A stretch of DNA of 64,000 nt, taken from positions 11,346,028 to 11,410,027 of the forward strand of contig CM041546.1 of assembly GCA_023238725.1 (NCBI GenBank). The letters run 5' to 3'. The notes beneath the pieces are model-generated. The model was not told the DNA's origin and did not search any database. It worked only from the letters and a program-made list of their open reading frames with translations. Shown here piece by piece: positions 26,988 to 35,800 of this stretch (position 1 is the stretch's first letter; the number at the start of each line of letters is the position of its first letter). This DNA is from Scortum barcoo. Lineage: Eukaryota > Chordata > Actinopteri > Centrarchiformes > Terapontidae. The position numbers and the translations under genes are program-made.

Positions 26988-28025
26988 AAGTTTCGGGGTA
27001 CACGCACCTACTCGGGCACATCTGAAATTGAAGTATGGATATTAACCTGTACAGTACACACAGATGTTCACCACTCGGGCTGATACTTTGTACAGTGCGC
27101 ATGAGTGCGTATGTGTCTCTTTGTCTGGTTCATACCTGTAATAAAGGGCCTGTTGTAACTCTAGAAATATCCACCATGGCCACTGTCATCAATCACCTTG
27201 TGCAAACCCGCCCATTCAAGTGAATAGATACACACATTTGGTTCTCTATGTTTATTCTTACATCCCCAAAACCTGAAATTTCCCCCCAAACACTTGACAC
27301 TAAAACTAACCCCTTTGTGAGAAAGAGCCTACAATTAACTTTATGGAGAGCAAAGAAAATTGTTCTCATTTTGGAGGTCTACCCTCATCTGCATGGAGTC
27401 TTGCTTTAGCTCAGGCAGACTAATGAAGTTGTGCTTGAGTCAGCTGACCAGTCATCCGCTGTTTAGTTCAGCTTCCACATTAGCAGCTCATTGATACATC
27501 CATTGATTGGCAAGCAGCTGGCTAGCAGCATCCAATTATATTCATAGATGTGTTCATGGGGGTGTTTATAACATGACACTTATGTCGCCTGTTGATAAAC
27601 CTCATGTCAGCATCACTTGCTACTTAATATTTCTACTTATACATTCAGATTTTGAGACTGTTAACTGTGCTACAACCTGATGCTCTTGCATGTTTACAAC
27701 TTTCTCTGAATTCTGTCTGATAAATTTGTCCTCTCGACAGACTACTTGTTGCAGTGTACACCCTCTAAGAGCTGAACCGCTTGCACCAAAGTTAATTGTC
27801 TGTTCCTTTTCCATCGCTCTTTTTGTGGTCCTCACAAAGGTGATAGAAGTCCTCACAAAAAGAGACAGTAAAACAAAGAGAGAGAGGGATGGAGAGCCAG
27901 AGAGAGACATGGGGAGAGGAAAGGAGACAGGGATACATTTTCAAGATCTAATAAAAAGCAGACCTCACCCAGTCCCCCTTTCTTCCGAAGGGGAACTAAA
28001 TTCCCATGTGCATACAGTTTACCCC

Positions 28026-28063
<38 letters not shown>

Positions 28064-29377
28064 TCCCCACTTGTTCTCTCTCTTTACCTCTCGCACACAC
28101 ACTTACTACTCAGATGGAAAAGTGTGCATCAGAGACATTAGATGCACAAACAAAGGCTGATTGGACAGTTAGCCTTGATGATAATACACTGAAGCCATAA
28201 TCAACATCGTGTAGGTATGCTCCAGCAAACCCGCCAGCCACCTTCTTTGTTAGATGAAGCTGATGAGGCCCATATGTCTTATCTCACTTTTTCATGCAAC
28301 AACACATGTGCCAACACACACACACACAAACATAGCAGGCACACAGGTTATGAAACTGCAAAGGTTCCAAATGGAGTAACATCTGCCTATGGCTTTAAAA
28401 TGATCCACTTGAACTCTTGTTAAATTTCACTTTCTGTTATTCGATGAAATACTTCTCATAAAACAATGACACTGCCGAGCATATGTCTCACAGTCTGTCC
28501 AAATATAACAGTAAAGTTATTCATTTCCATCTCCTGTAACAACACACATCCTTTGAAACGGGAGTCTGTGAAGCATATTTATACCCAGTGGGGCCCCCGG
28601 GAGCTCCGTCATGAATTTATTTTGATCCATGACAGGAAAAAAAAATTGAAAAAGCTTTCCTGTTACTCACTGGAATTGTCAAAAGGTATCTGTCTGCAGC
28701 TGTCAGGGCGTCCAGGCCAGGGGCAGTAATACACGGCCCCTGCCTCCACAACGCCAGGCTGGGAGGTGTTCGCCTTGGGAGCCCCCACCAGCACGCTGAT
28801 CCTGGTGGGGAAAGAGGGAAACCAAGGTATATGCATGCAGGAAAGCACAGAATGCATTAAGCAAACTTTTGATGTCAATGCACAATTAGGCTCATTCACA
28901 CATCTCTTTTTTTATTAATTCTGCAGCAGAAATCTGTATCTTTCATGCTTCTTCTGTGCCAGTACAGTCTAACATGCAGAATGATCAGCCACAGAGATAT
29001 TGAAACATCTTTTTAATCTCATTTTTTCCCACCTCACATCATTTGGATTCATTTTTTTATTCTACTAAGTCTACTGTAAAGCATCTTAAACTAGGGTGCA
29101 CAGTTTCAGAGGACTTCGCCTATTAGATCAGAACTCCAGCAGGACCCTGATGGGACAGCTTCGGTCCCGAGGTGGCCACTCACGTGTTGCTGTCGGTGGT
29201 GGCTTGGTAGAAGTCCACAGAATAGCCGAAATAACTCCCGCCGGGTCCCTTGTAAACGGTGGGATGCTCTGCGTAAAGGTTAAAACTCCAAACTCCATTT
29301 GGCGCCGGCCACAGCACCGACAGCAGCCCGAGAATAAACATCCCAGCGGAGGAAACACGGTCCGATCCACGCTCCAT
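2232..29377 (-). CDS. itga8: Integrin alpha-8, partial (exons 1-21, 3' part outside window)
   Basis: This is the alpha subunit that pairs with beta-1 as an RGD-binding cell-surface receptor (fibronectin, nephronectin and tenascin-type ligands in the known family). Twenty-one exons read colinearly from a signal peptide, through a seven-bladed FG-GAP beta-propeller (about residues 32-480), into the thigh and start of the calf region, about 732 codons of roughly 1060. Diagnostic stretches fit alpha-8 better than alpha-5 or alpha-V: AVYYCPWPGRPDSCRQIPFD, DPVGTCYVAVQNFSAYAEYS, YMEREMESKPREVGRVYLYL and IPPEADYIGVER. Calcium-loop motifs are visible at about residues 323-331, 389-397 and 455-463. All junctions close in phase except for one extra base inside exon 12. 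Transmembrane and cytoplasmic exons would lie left of position 1. The downstream neighbour on the same strand is mindy3, as in human. Introns not listed separately hold only simple repeats or nothing recognisable. Confidence 0.93.
2933..3080 (-). CDS. itga8: itga8 exon 20: calf-1 domain
   Basis: The exon encodes DQSELVIGDDNLVMLTITAV, NRGEGAYETELHTLIPPEAD and YIGVERKVE. It matches IIGDENHLMLIINARNEGEG and PEEADYVGIER of alpha-8. The donor GTAAAAAA is weak but is the only one that fits phase 0. Confidence 0.93.
3588..3655 (-). CDS. itga8: itga8 exon 19: thigh-calf junction (genu)
   Basis: The exon encodes AYILLDCGDDNICIPDLQLS plus AS and a split Met, matching AHILVDCGEDNLCVPDLKLS. The DCG-DN-C-PDL cysteine loop is the metal-binding genu of alpha integrins. 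Acceptor TGTCAG and donor GTAAGAC. Confidence 0.92.
4461..4592 (-). CDS. itga8: itga8 exon 18: thigh domain
   Basis: Exactly 44 codons encode EEDDFRDKLTPISLALNYSL, APPSRSENLPPVLNHY and SSTFLQEH. FRDKL-PI is nearly invariant across alpha-5/8/V. NYS is a possible glycosylation site. Acceptor CTCTCAG and donor GTGAGTAA. Confidence 0.93.
4701..4858 (-). CDS. itga8: itga8 exon 17: thigh domain
   Basis: The exon encodes DLRAELQLDWLKGTRGGVKR, VLFLDTQQPQRTGLLTLSH and ACLSYTIFLR. It matches AEVQLD-LKQKGAIKRTLFLD of alpha-8. Acceptor GTCCAG and donor GTGAGC. Leaves phase 0. Confidence 0.92.
5321..5376 (-). CDS. itga8: itga8 exon 16: thigh domain
   Basis: A 56-base exon encodes LKVDVCAAVSGVGIPSSV, equivalent to SLRVCASVTGQSIANTI. 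It follows a CTCCTCCTCCAG acceptor and ends at a GTAAGC donor. The position and phase fit between exons 15 and 17. Confidence 0.85.
5377..9670. other. itga8 intron 15: no gene seen
   Basis: This is AT-rich intronic DNA with short CA/GT tracts near 6313-6352 and 8899-8917. No conserved exon, transposase or RNA gene could be supported. Confidence 0.7.
9671..9778 (-). CDS. itga8: itga8 exon 15: start of thigh domain
   Basis: The exon encodes SRAVVSVEAEMILTPRILNP and DDRQCHLPETDIMVT with a split Cys. It matches ARPVV-V-A-L---P-I-N---CQ of the family. Two donors compete: GTTACC at 9678-9673 and GTGAGG at 9670-9665. Only the second gives the phase that exon 16 needs (restoring a Cys), so it was chosen. 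Confidence 0.85.
9918..9963 (-). CDS. itga8: itga8 exon 14: propeller blade 7 end
   Basis: A 46-base exon encodes DLIVGAFGAGEVSVYR with split codons at both ends, matching DLIVGAFGTGKVAVYR. A dense (GA)n tract begins just upstream of it in the transcript (9987-10048). Confidence 0.9.
9987..10048. repeat. (GA)n microsatellite, interrupted
   Basis: GA repeats with CAG and GGA interruptions. On the transcript strand this is a (TC)n pyrimidine tract, some 25 bases upstream of the itga8 exon 14 acceptor. Confidence 0.93.
10326..10354. repeat. (GT)n microsatellite
   Basis: GT dinucleotides run uninterrupted in itga8 intron 13. Confidence 0.95.
13998..14027. repeat. (CTTT)n microsatellite
   Basis: About seven tandem CTTT units in itga8 intron 13. 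Confidence 0.93.
14336..14533 (-). CDS. itga8: itga8 exon 13: propeller blades 6-7
   Basis: The exon encodes DVAVGCPFGGEDRGGRVLIF, NGNRDVSTQGL and GYGFTLRGGQDLDNNQYP. It completes calcium loop DINQDGYND and begins DLDNNQYPD. In the latter the family's usual loop Asp is Gln, a mild change. Acceptor TTTTAG and donor GTAAAT. Confidence 0.92.
14960..15140. repeat. Decayed teleost interspersed repeat copy
   Basis: The series GTTAGCTTAGCTTGGCATAA, GACTGGAAA, TAGCCTGGCTTTAGCCAAAG and TCTGCCTACCAACACC, followed by a TTAACACATTAT block, is a combination I recall as a very common percomorph genomic repeat. Class and exact ends are not certain. The copy is clearly diverged. Confidence 0.55.
16941..17000. 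repeat. (GT)n microsatellite with GC/AT variants
   Basis: A pure GT run of about 36 bases is followed by variant GTGTGCGTGTGC units. Intronic. Confidence 0.94.
17589..17795 (-). CDS. itga8: itga8 exon 12: propeller blades 5-6, carries a one-base frame break
   Basis: The first half reads DDVLVGAPLYMEREMESKPR then EVGRVYLYLQMAPLTFSQPV and ALTG. The second half, THIFGRFGTAIAPLGDINQD then GYN, is in a different frame. The switch lies at the GGG/C run at 17660-17662 (CCC on the plus strand), where one base too many separates the Gly and Thr codons. As written, the frame would run out of exon 12 unaligned with exon 13. The exon phases (2 entering, 1 leaving) require 206 bases, not the 207 present. 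A homopolymer sequencing error is likelier than a dead gene, since every other exon is intact. Confidence 0.9.
17874..17926 (-). CDS. itga8: itga8 exon 11: propeller blade 5 with Ca loop
   Basis: The exon encodes MASYFGYSVAVTDLNGDG. The calcium-binding loop DLNGDGTDD starts here (residue 323) and is completed by exon 12. The donor is GTTAGT. Only a 78-base intron separates it from exon 12. Confidence 0.92.
18136..18192 (-). CDS. itga8: itga8 exon 10: propeller blade 5 strand, three sequons
   Basis: The exon encodes VAMINSTNLTFIQNFTGEQ. It carries three overlapping or adjacent N-glycosylation sequons (NST, NLT, NFT). The remembered human sequence has D-M-T in place of N-L-T, so the middle site may be a fish gain. 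Phase is 0 at both ends. Confidence 0.92.
18914..18948. repeat. (GT)n microsatellite
   Basis: GT dinucleotides run uninterrupted for about 35 bases, ending some 35 bases before the telomere-like G-rich stretch. Confidence 0.95.
18983..19039 (+). repeat. Short interstitial telomere-like (TTAGGG) G-rich tract
   Basis: GGTTAGGGTTAGGGG begins the tract. Further GGG runs follow, including GGGTTAG and GGGGTTAGGTGGGG. This gives several runs of three or more G on one strand within 57 bases, enough for a G-quadruplex in principle. Only about two perfect telomere units are present. Confidence 0.7.
19326..19612 (-). mobile_element. Decayed Tc1/mariner-type transposase fragment
   Basis: On the minus strand, 19485-19575 reads VTRSQAQVEHLWRFRTNVFN. 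This is a worn form of the SPDLNPxExLW motif near the C-terminus of Tc1-like DD34E transposases. It continues as NSSLISTPH, then an in-frame stop (TAG), then GIYFWKDNVHPSSIFPKNPC in the same frame. The flank near 19326-19400 (a GGTGTATATAC motif, then an AAAAACCCACATAAAG stretch) looks like the end of the same fish element. The stop and the short length show it is inactive. It sits in itga8 intron 9, in the same sense as the gene. Confidence 0.6.
19745..19788 (-). CDS. itga8: itga8 exon 9: propeller blade 4 end
   Basis: A 44-base exon encodes ELIAGVPRGAQNFGY, matching ELVAGIPRGAQNFGY of alpha-8. The GAQNFGY ending is a good discriminator from alpha-V. The donor is GTAAGT. Confidence 0.93.
19789..21220. 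other. itga8 intron 8: no gene seen
   Basis: Nothing beyond ordinary intronic sequence was recognised. There are no coding exons and no strong repeats. Confidence 0.65.
21221..21265 (-). CDS. itga8: itga8 exon 8: propeller blade 4
   Basis: A 45-base exon encodes YSVAVGEFTGDSEQ between split Gly and Glu codons. It matches YSVAxGEFTGDSQQE of the family. The micro-exon size, the phase on both sides and the canonical TCTAG/GTAAGA borders all agree. Confidence 0.9.
21436..21561 (-). CDS. itga8: itga8 exon 7: propeller blade 3-4 linker
   Basis: The exon encodes QVMTAGIAEILNGYSLKAVL through to DTHDDSYLG. The ends match the family (GQV-TA at the start, YDDSYLGYS at the end), and the middle is the variable linker. 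The acceptor is odd: upstream of TGCAG lies a (TG)n tract (21569-21593 on the plus strand) in place of a clear polypyrimidine run. Confidence 0.9.
21562..23587. other. itga8 intron 6: no gene seen
   Basis: A (CA)n tract abuts the exon 7 acceptor (21569-21593). The region 22980-23400 is pyrimidine-rich. No supported exon. Confidence 0.65.
23588..23633 (-). CDS. itga8: itga8 exon 6: propeller, GGPGSFYWQG motif
   Basis: A 46-base exon encodes EGMLVVGGPGSFYWQ with a split Gly. This is the near-invariant blade-3 strand GGPGSFYWQG. It lies between acceptor TTCCAG and donor GTAACTG. Confidence 0.92.
24091..24152 (-). CDS. itga8: itga8 exon 5: propeller, DPEGQGFCQAGFS motif
   Basis: This short exon encodes NDPDPEGQGFCQAGFSVDFT plus K, the conserved GQGxCQxGFS-F segment found in alpha-V, alpha-5 and alpha-8. 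The acceptor TTTTCAG and donor GTAAAG close in phase 0. Confidence 0.92.
24153..25608. other. itga8 intron 4: no gene seen
   Basis: AT-rich intronic DNA without recognisable exon, RNA gene or transposon. Confidence 0.65.
25609..25732 (-). CDS. itga8: itga8 exon 4: propeller blade 2-3
   Basis: The exon encodes ACAPLYHWRTVKLSGEKDPV followed by GTCYVAVQNFSAYAEYSPCR. The Cys in ACAPLYHWRT and the GTCY cysteine are the conserved blade disulfide. The EKDPVGTCYVA-QNFSAYAE wording is characteristic of alpha-8. NFS is a possible glycosylation site. One base carries over. Confidence 0.93.
25875..25975 (-). CDS. itga8: itga8 exon 3: propeller blade 2
   Basis: The exon encodes NGTREPLEFKSHQWFGASVR followed by SHKGKVV. 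This is the conserved KSxQWFGA blade-2 motif of the RGD-binding alpha subunits. NGT is a possible N-glycosylation site. The acceptor follows a CTTGCTCCAG tract. The donor GTGAGTGG leaves phase 0. Confidence 0.92.
26308..26339. repeat. (CA)n microsatellite
   Basis: CA dinucleotides run uninterrupted in itga8 intron 2. Confidence 0.95.
28029..28061. repeat. (CT)n microsatellite
   Basis: CT dinucleotides run uninterrupted in itga8 intron 2. Confidence 0.95.
28671..28801 (-). CDS. itga8: itga8 exon 2: propeller, first FG-GAP continuation
   Basis: The exon encodes ISVLVGAPKANTSQPGVVE and AVYYCPWPGRPDSCRQIPFD. This is nearly the alpha-8 family sequence and includes the disulfide-forming cysteine pair. 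Acceptor CACCAG and donor GTGAGTAA are strong. The codon split with exon 1 restores Thr. One base carries over to exon 3. Confidence 0.93.
29184..29377 (-). CDS. itga8: itga8 exon 1: start codon, signal peptide, propeller blade 1
   Basis: The start codon is at 29377-29375. The frame stays open further upstream, so the start was chosen because it gives a signal peptide: a short charged N-terminus, the hydrophobic core MFILGLLSVLW, then a cut before FNLYAEHP, matching the known mature alpha-integrin N-terminus. A second in-frame Met at residue 13 could also serve. The first propeller blade is visible as GPGGSYFGYSVDFYQ. The donor is a good GTGAGTG. Two bases of a Thr codon carry over. Confidence 0.9.
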
Positions 29378-29438
29378 CCCCAAAGAACAGCAATGAGCAG
29401 CTGCACTGCACAAGTCCTCCCCAAAATGAGAGGGAACC

Positions 29439-29442
<4 letters not shown>

Positions 29443-29469
<27 letters not shown>
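29443..29469. repeat. (GA)n microsatellite in the itga8 5' leader
   Basis: GA repeats (CT on the transcript strand) lie about 65 bases upstream of the itga8 start codon, probably inside the 5' untranslated region. Confidence 0.9.
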
Positions 29470-29479
29470 CTTGCAGGTG

Positions 29480-29760
29480 AGGGTGGGTTGTCAGTGGATC
29501 ACTGCGCTCCCCCCCCCCAAAAAAAAAAAAACTGCCGCCTGACACCCTGAACCCCCTCAGGTCTGTCTCAGCTACAGGACCGCACAGCCGCGCCCCCGCC
29601 CTCTGCACAAGACCTTACCCCCTACACACACACACACACACACAGACACACACATTACAAGCATCACAGACCAGACATCTGAGCGCGCAACAGGGGCCGC
29701 TCGGCGCGCATCACCGCTCCTTTTACAGCAGGCACGGCCTTTTTCTTTTTCTGTGGCGAG
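29480..29760 (-). promoter_or_regulatory. Probable CpG-rich itga8 promoter region
   Basis: CpG dinucleotides cluster around 29579-29600 and 29681-29715 (GCGCGC-type sequence), while the surrounding DNA is CpG-poor. The cluster sits just upstream of the itga8 leader. It is broken by a (CA)n tract at 29633-29654. No TATA box is evident. The transcription start is inferred, not seen. Confidence 0.4.
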
Positions 29761-30270
29761 GTCAGGGAGCTGCACCCCGAAACAATAAATAACATGAAAG
29801 AGAGATTTACAAGCACCTTCTGAAAAAAAAAACAAAAAAACAAAAAACAGAAACAGAGACACGCACACACACTTTTTACACACACTCACAGCGCACACGC
29901 GCAAAGTTCATAACACATTTTATACTTCTCATTGGCCACTTTGATCAATCACAGCGTTAAAACTGGGCTGCACTTCCTTCCGTTGAGAACAATCTCTTAT
30001 GTAATTATGTCAGTAATTATTATGGACTTCAACAGAAATCTCTTGAGCCGTGTGTGTTTAGGCAGTTTGGCCCCCGCGCACCGTTTCACTCAACAGCATT
30101 TCTTTTCCCCCCACCCCTTAAACATCCGAGGTTACATATTTCTCTCTTGCTGAAAATAATATCCTGCAATGAAAAGCTGTTTTAAAGAGGTGACATGCCA
30201 GACAAGCCTGTTTTTTTTATATATTTAGCTCAAAACAGTGAACATTTTTCTTATCAAGATCCAATTCAGT

Positions 30271-30298
30271 ATGTGTGTGTGTGTGTGTGTGTGTGTGA
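30271..30298. repeat. (GT)n microsatellite
   Basis: GT dinucleotides run uninterrupted in the itga8-mindy3 intergenic stretch. Confidence 0.94.
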
Positions 30299-30955
30299 AT
30301 GTGTCAACCACTTCCAGGCAAACTCCCAGTTTTCTGTTTATCAGCTATGGGGAGTTAAATTAAACAATTAAACTATGCTTTATGGGCGCGTTGCTGGTGA
30401 ATTGAATTCCTCACAGTGTAGTAAACGTGCAGCGCAGCAGCACTTCGGGCAGTGTGGCACTGGAGTGTGTTTTCTGTCAGGAGCCTTGATAAGAGCCAGG
30501 TGAGAAGGTGAGGTAAAAGGTGTGTGAGAAGAGCCCAAACCTTGACCTGCCGGATGGAGGGGTTGAAACCCTCCACCATCCATCCCTTCCAGTAAGCCTT
30601 TTATCGTTTTGTTTAATTAGTGCAACTTGGTTCACCACTTTCTGTGCACTGGCTTATAGAGTGTGTGTGTGTGTGAGAGAGAGAAAGAAATAAGAGAATA
30701 AGGGAGATCAGGGTCTGTTCTTTCTCAGATGTTTCTATGTAAATCAAAGATGAACAGAGGGGGGAAAAAAACTACCAGCACATAGGAGACAGATGTGTTC
30801 TTTGACTTCCTTTGCACTGACGAAAAAGAAAGAGAAGGTGGTGATGATGATGGAGTGAGCAGGCTGCAGGCAGACACATTCTTCTTCTTTTGACCTGTTT
30901 GGCTTTGCTGATGCTGTGTTACAAAGCTAGTCTTGAGATGCAGCTCAGCTTCAGT

Positions 30956-30988
30956 GGTGTGTGTGTGTGTGTGTGTGTGCGTGTGTCT
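30956..30988. repeat. (GT)n microsatellite
   Basis: A near-pure GT run with one GC step, intergenic. Confidence 0.93.
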
Positions 30989-31855
30989 ACTGTCTTACAT
31001 CCAATAAAACTCTCACAGATATCCCATTTCCAGGAATACACACATTTCCTCACATGCTGCTCAGGTTAAGTCCTGTCGGTCTGCCAGTGTGTTCTGACCA
31101 TTGTTTCACTGCAGGTCATTCTGGATTGATTATTGCACACGCACAGTAGTTCTTTATATTCTACACACTGTGCTCACGTTCCCCTTCTCTTTTTACAAAC
31201 TCATAATGAGAGTTAAGCAGACTGTTGTATCAGATTAGTCCCACATCCTTTCTCCATTAGACACATACCCGGCAAATATTACAACACTCCTGTGCACAGA
31301 TGCATAGTGAAGCGAGGACATGTGTACCTACATAAACACAAATCCATAAACAGAGTGAAGAACTGAGCCAGACCTATGTGCTTAAATGGTATAAAGTGCT
31401 ATCCCTCCCAACATTTGCCACTTGTCTTGAATGATGACTTAATAAAACACAAAAACTGTAGTGTCTTGCTAAACGTACCACTGTGTTTTATGATGCCTTA
31501 TGAAAAGCCAGCATTACATTTGTCTTCTTTTGGGATATTTTGATGATGAGCAAACAGAAACATGCAGTTTTGTCTTGGGAGGAACATTTTCTGTTTATAG
31601 AGAGGTACTTAAGTCACGATCAGTGTCCTGGAGATTTAGTGAATTACTCATTTAGAGTCTCCTGGGATCCAAAACACAAGTTGGTGTGTGATTTAATGTT
31701 GAGGGGGATCCGAACAGACCCTGGGCATCCTGAAACCTGAGGTTGTCTGACATCTGGGTCAGGACGTGACATTTATGACACAATACGCACAAAGAGGAGG
31801 ACATCTTTGTTTTCAAAGCTAACAAATCACACAGCATTTGAACAAAAAAAAAGTG

Positions 31856-31861
31856 TTTATT
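31856..31861 (-). terminator. Candidate polyadenylation signal (AATAAA) of mindy3
   Basis: AATAAA on the minus strand lies about 830 bases past the mindy3 stop codon. A T-rich stretch ending GTTC follows directly, as expected of a downstream element. I saw no other AATAAA on that strand between the stop codon and here. It implies a 3' untranslated region from 32691 down to about 31840. Confidence 0.5.
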
Positions 31862-32691
31862 CCAGAACTTTTAAGTGTGATAATAAATACATAAGCACTT
31901 GGCCAACATCCCAGTGTGGTGCTTTGAGCACGCACACACACAAAGCACCTAAACCAGATTCACCTTGGTTAAAACACTGAAGAAACCTCCTGTTTGGATC
32001 TCCAGCTCTCCGTATCTCAGTTGGTCCCTTTATGCTGTAAACGCTTAGCAGTGGATGTGACAGTGTGTGTGTGTGAGAGTGTGTGTGTGTTCTCATATGT
32101 GGAAGGCTTTGGTAGGTTTTCCCTCAAACAGTCCTATAGCTGGATTAACAGTAGTGTTTCACAGTCGACTGGCTGTACATGTGGTCCAGAGTGTGTTTTT
32201 GGGGACACACTCGAGTCGTTGAACCAACCCAGTTTGCTCTCTAAACAGTGTCTAGCTGTCTACTGCCAAACTATAGCAGAGGTGTCGGCACAGAACAGAC
32301 CTGTAAAAAATAAACAGTCATTCATTTTTTTTTTAAATAATCACATCATCAACATCCTACGTGTCAATTACAAGCCATGGTGAACAGACAATAGCATGAA
32401 CTGTAAAAGGTGAGAATGACAGGATGGATCTCAGACATGTAGGTTTAGTCCATGAACGTGGTCGTCTCAGTCTCTTGTGTGCACTTGTGTTTTTCTCATT
32501 CTCATTCGTCTGTGTTGTATACGTGTGTGTGTGTCAGTCGTTGTAATCTGCTGACCTCTCAGGGTCAGCGTGCAGAGGGGAAGCAGTAGACGGGTGTGTA
32601 TGTGTGTGTGTGCGTGCGTATTTGTATGTGTGTGTATATGGAGCAGTAGGAGTCCAATCCACAGACACACACACGCAAAACTGCATCAGTG

Positions 32692-32841
32692 CTAGTTCAG
32701 TGAAGGGGAGCGGTCGGTGGTCCACAGCAGCTCTATGTAGGGCCACTTGGTCTGTAGGCAGCGCTTGACCGGAGTGTCGTCTGTCCGTACCATTGGGTCC
32801 TCAAAACCCAGCACCAAAGCCGTCCCTTCCACATACTCCAC
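32692..32841 (-). CDS. mindy3: mindy3 exon 15: C-terminus and stop
   Basis: The exon encodes VEYVEGTALVLGFEDPMVRT, DDTPVKRCLQTKWPYIELLW and TTDRSPSLN, then TAG at 32694-32692. The C-terminus is identical to human over TKWPYIELLWTTDRSPSLN. Confidence 0.96.
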   Translation of the reverse strand: MEYVEGTALVLGFEDPMVRTDDTPVKRCLQTKWPYIELLWTTDRSPSLN

Positions 32842-35800
32842 CTTGGAACACACACACAGTTAACACAGAGTTAACTAAACATATAAATTTAAACACTTTT
32901 TGCCAACTTTGACAGGCTTGAACTCTATTAATCCGTTCTAAGACACTTCCGCTGAAGGGGTCAGAGGTGAGATGCAAGGGATGGATGCAAGTATAGAAGA
33001 GGTGCTCACAAGCACACCCAGACACATATACACACACATATACCAGCTGCAGGGGTCTGCGGGTCTGTTATTCCCATCTGGAGCTATGGGAAAGGAATTG
33101 CCATCACAACCTTATAGGTGCCTTGCTGCCATGTGCATAGTGTGTGTGTGTGTGTGTAGGCGTCTGCTTTTGTGTGGGCACTCATATGGTGCCATTCCTG
33201 CATTTTCAGGTAGCAGTATGGGAAAAAAAAGCTGCTTTACAGACTAGACAAAGTTAATGGATGAAGAAAGTGATATTCCTGAGTAACAGGTTTTTTTTCA
33301 CAGCCACCACACTGCATCCACTGACAGTCATCCATCAAACTAAGCCTGCTTAATAGGCCTGTGTTTGACCATTTATCACAGTAAGACTGCTGACAGTGGC
33401 CTCCGTGTTAAAACGACTTGGAGAAATAAGAGGCTAAGCCAGGGTTTTTTGGATGGATGGACAGGTTATTAGGCTCGCAATGGCTACTGTTTATTCTGGA
33501 GTGGCCGGCTGCCTCCGACTGTGTGTGTGCGTGTGTGCGTTTGAATGATGACAGGAAAAGAGGAGAAGTAGCATGCAGAGAGACAGAGAGATTACGAAAA
33601 GTAACTACCACCATCAGTTGCTATGAAAAAGCTGGATATGAAACAGTGTCTTACCCTCTCGTTGTGGTTGGACTGTTTAAGACCATTGTAGTGGTAGATG
33701 GGAAATGAGTCTGGGATTCCTGAGTCCTGAAACACAGGCGGAGAGCAGAGTGAAAAACATGCAGTGTTGTTCAGAGAGTGTCTGCGTAAACTAACGGAGA
33801 TGGAGGTAAAAACCCACAGAGGCAGAACATTTTTGAACCCCAAAGTCAAACCGACACATCTCAGTCTGCAACCGAAGCTTAATGTTAAATCCCACGTGTT
33901 AAATTTAAATGTGAGTGCGTGTGTTTGAGCACTGAAGCAAAACCCCAACTCGAATTACCAGAAAACAGCCAACACTACAAAAAATGTCCAAATGATGACA
34001 TTGAGCCAAAACACTTCCAATGACTTTGGCTTAAAAGGTGCAGAATGCTAATAGGGTGTGTTGTCTGAGAGCGTGTCCAGCTTCTCGTGTTTATACGCCT
34101 ATATATGAAACCCTAACCCTCACACCAATCCCACGTGTGTCTGAGTGTGTGTGTCCAGTTGGCTAATGGCAGTATAATTTCTTTGCGGCTCGGGGCCATT
34201 CCTCTGGTGAGTCCCTAAAGCCCTGATCACTTTAACACAGTTCCCCTCTATCTCTCCCTCTCTTGTGTTCCTCATAAAAATGAGTCTTACCGCTCTTTCT
34301 AAGCTCCTCAGCAAGTAACGTCATATGATGGTGAACACATACATTTCACATGAGACACCACAGGAATGTTTTTTTGGCGTAAAAACCTTGATTTTCTAAA
34401 ACAGCTCTCCACATACGCTCGGGAAAACAGACATTAGTGTCACCCATACAGTATGTGTGTGTACAGAACTTTGTCCATGTGTTTTAACTGTGATGTGGAT
34501 TGTATGACTAGTGGAAGGTATTTCACATAGAGTTACACATAGTGTGTGTGTGTGTGTGTTTGACATGGAAGTCCATCTCTGGACACAGACACAAAAGCAC
34601 ATACCTGATCAGGAAAAAACTCCAACAGGAACGGACCCAGTAGAATAATGCCCAAACTCTCTGGATCCAGCTTAGTCTTCACCAAGCTGACACTGAGAAG
34701 GCACAGACACAGAAAACAGACAGATAAGAGAGAAAGTAAATAAAGTGAGCAGAGGAAAACAGATCCAGAAATACAGAGAGAGAAAACAGAAAGAAGGAAT
34801 GCACAGGTGAAAAAAAAAAACCAAACAAAAAAAAAAGGGCTCAGATAAGTGCAAAATAACAAGTCTGATTTTTTGGGTGTTTGAAAACAGAGTCAAATTT
34901 ATGATCACTTCATCACTCAGTGTGGACTGGTGCGTGTTTTGGTGAGTGCGTGCATGTTTTCATGAATACCATGGTGCAACTAAATATACCTCTTTCCAGA
35001 CATTCCTACGGGTTAGATCAGTGTTATCATTATTTCACTGAGATAAAAAAAAATCTGGTCAGATTGCCTTTTTAAGGCATTCAGGAGAGAAGCAAGGCTT
35101 ATACCAAGACACATAGAGAAGGAAATGATGGTTTCTTCATCTATTGATTTTTAGAAGTAGCCTGTGCTGCAGGCCAACATGCAGAGTACACTCTCACTCC
35201 CCAGAAGAGTCAGATGCGTGGCCTCTATAGGCAACCTTCTGCTCTTTCTGCAAGGAAGTGAGAAAAAGAGAACATCTCCTCTGGGATCAATAAAATATCT
35301 AATTTTTATCATCAAGTGGTTGTGTGTTGATGGGGATCAGGGGAAGTGGTTGTCTGTGGTGGGGTTGCACTGTATCCACTGCGTGACTGTATATGACCAC
35401 ATCATTTAAAATGAACTAAACATGAGATGACAGTGCATGCGAATGTCTACACTGAGTGTGGCACAGTTATTGGTTGTGTCCAGTCCATTCTCCTGTCTGG
35501 GTTGTGATGCGGTCAGCTGATGTTTGTCTGGACTGGTGGATATTTGTCATTTGTAACTGTGCACTAAGATTTAATGTAGACAAATGACGGGATGAAAATA
35601 ACAATCTGTGGAAAATGTTCATGAATTTAAATGTTATATTAGTTTGAATTGTCCAACTGTGGCATTTCAATCTGTTGATATCACTTGAAAATGCTACTGA
35701 GTGATACTTGGATATTCTCCACTGACAGCAAATGGACTTTGCTGTCAGTGACTTTGAGGACATGCTGTAGAAATGATAACCAGTGTGATTTGTATGGGAA

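Larger units (their letters stand above)
25976..28670. other. itga8 intron 2: simple repeats only
   Basis: The intron contains (CA)n at 26308-26339 and about 26950-26986, and (CT)n at 28029-28061. No exon matching the integrin frame and no other gene was found. Confidence 0.65.
29761..31855. other. Intergenic DNA between itga8 and mindy3
   Basis: The stretch is about 2.1 kb with (GT)n tracts at 30271-30298 and 30956-30988. No coding or RNA gene was recognised. Confidence 0.65.
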
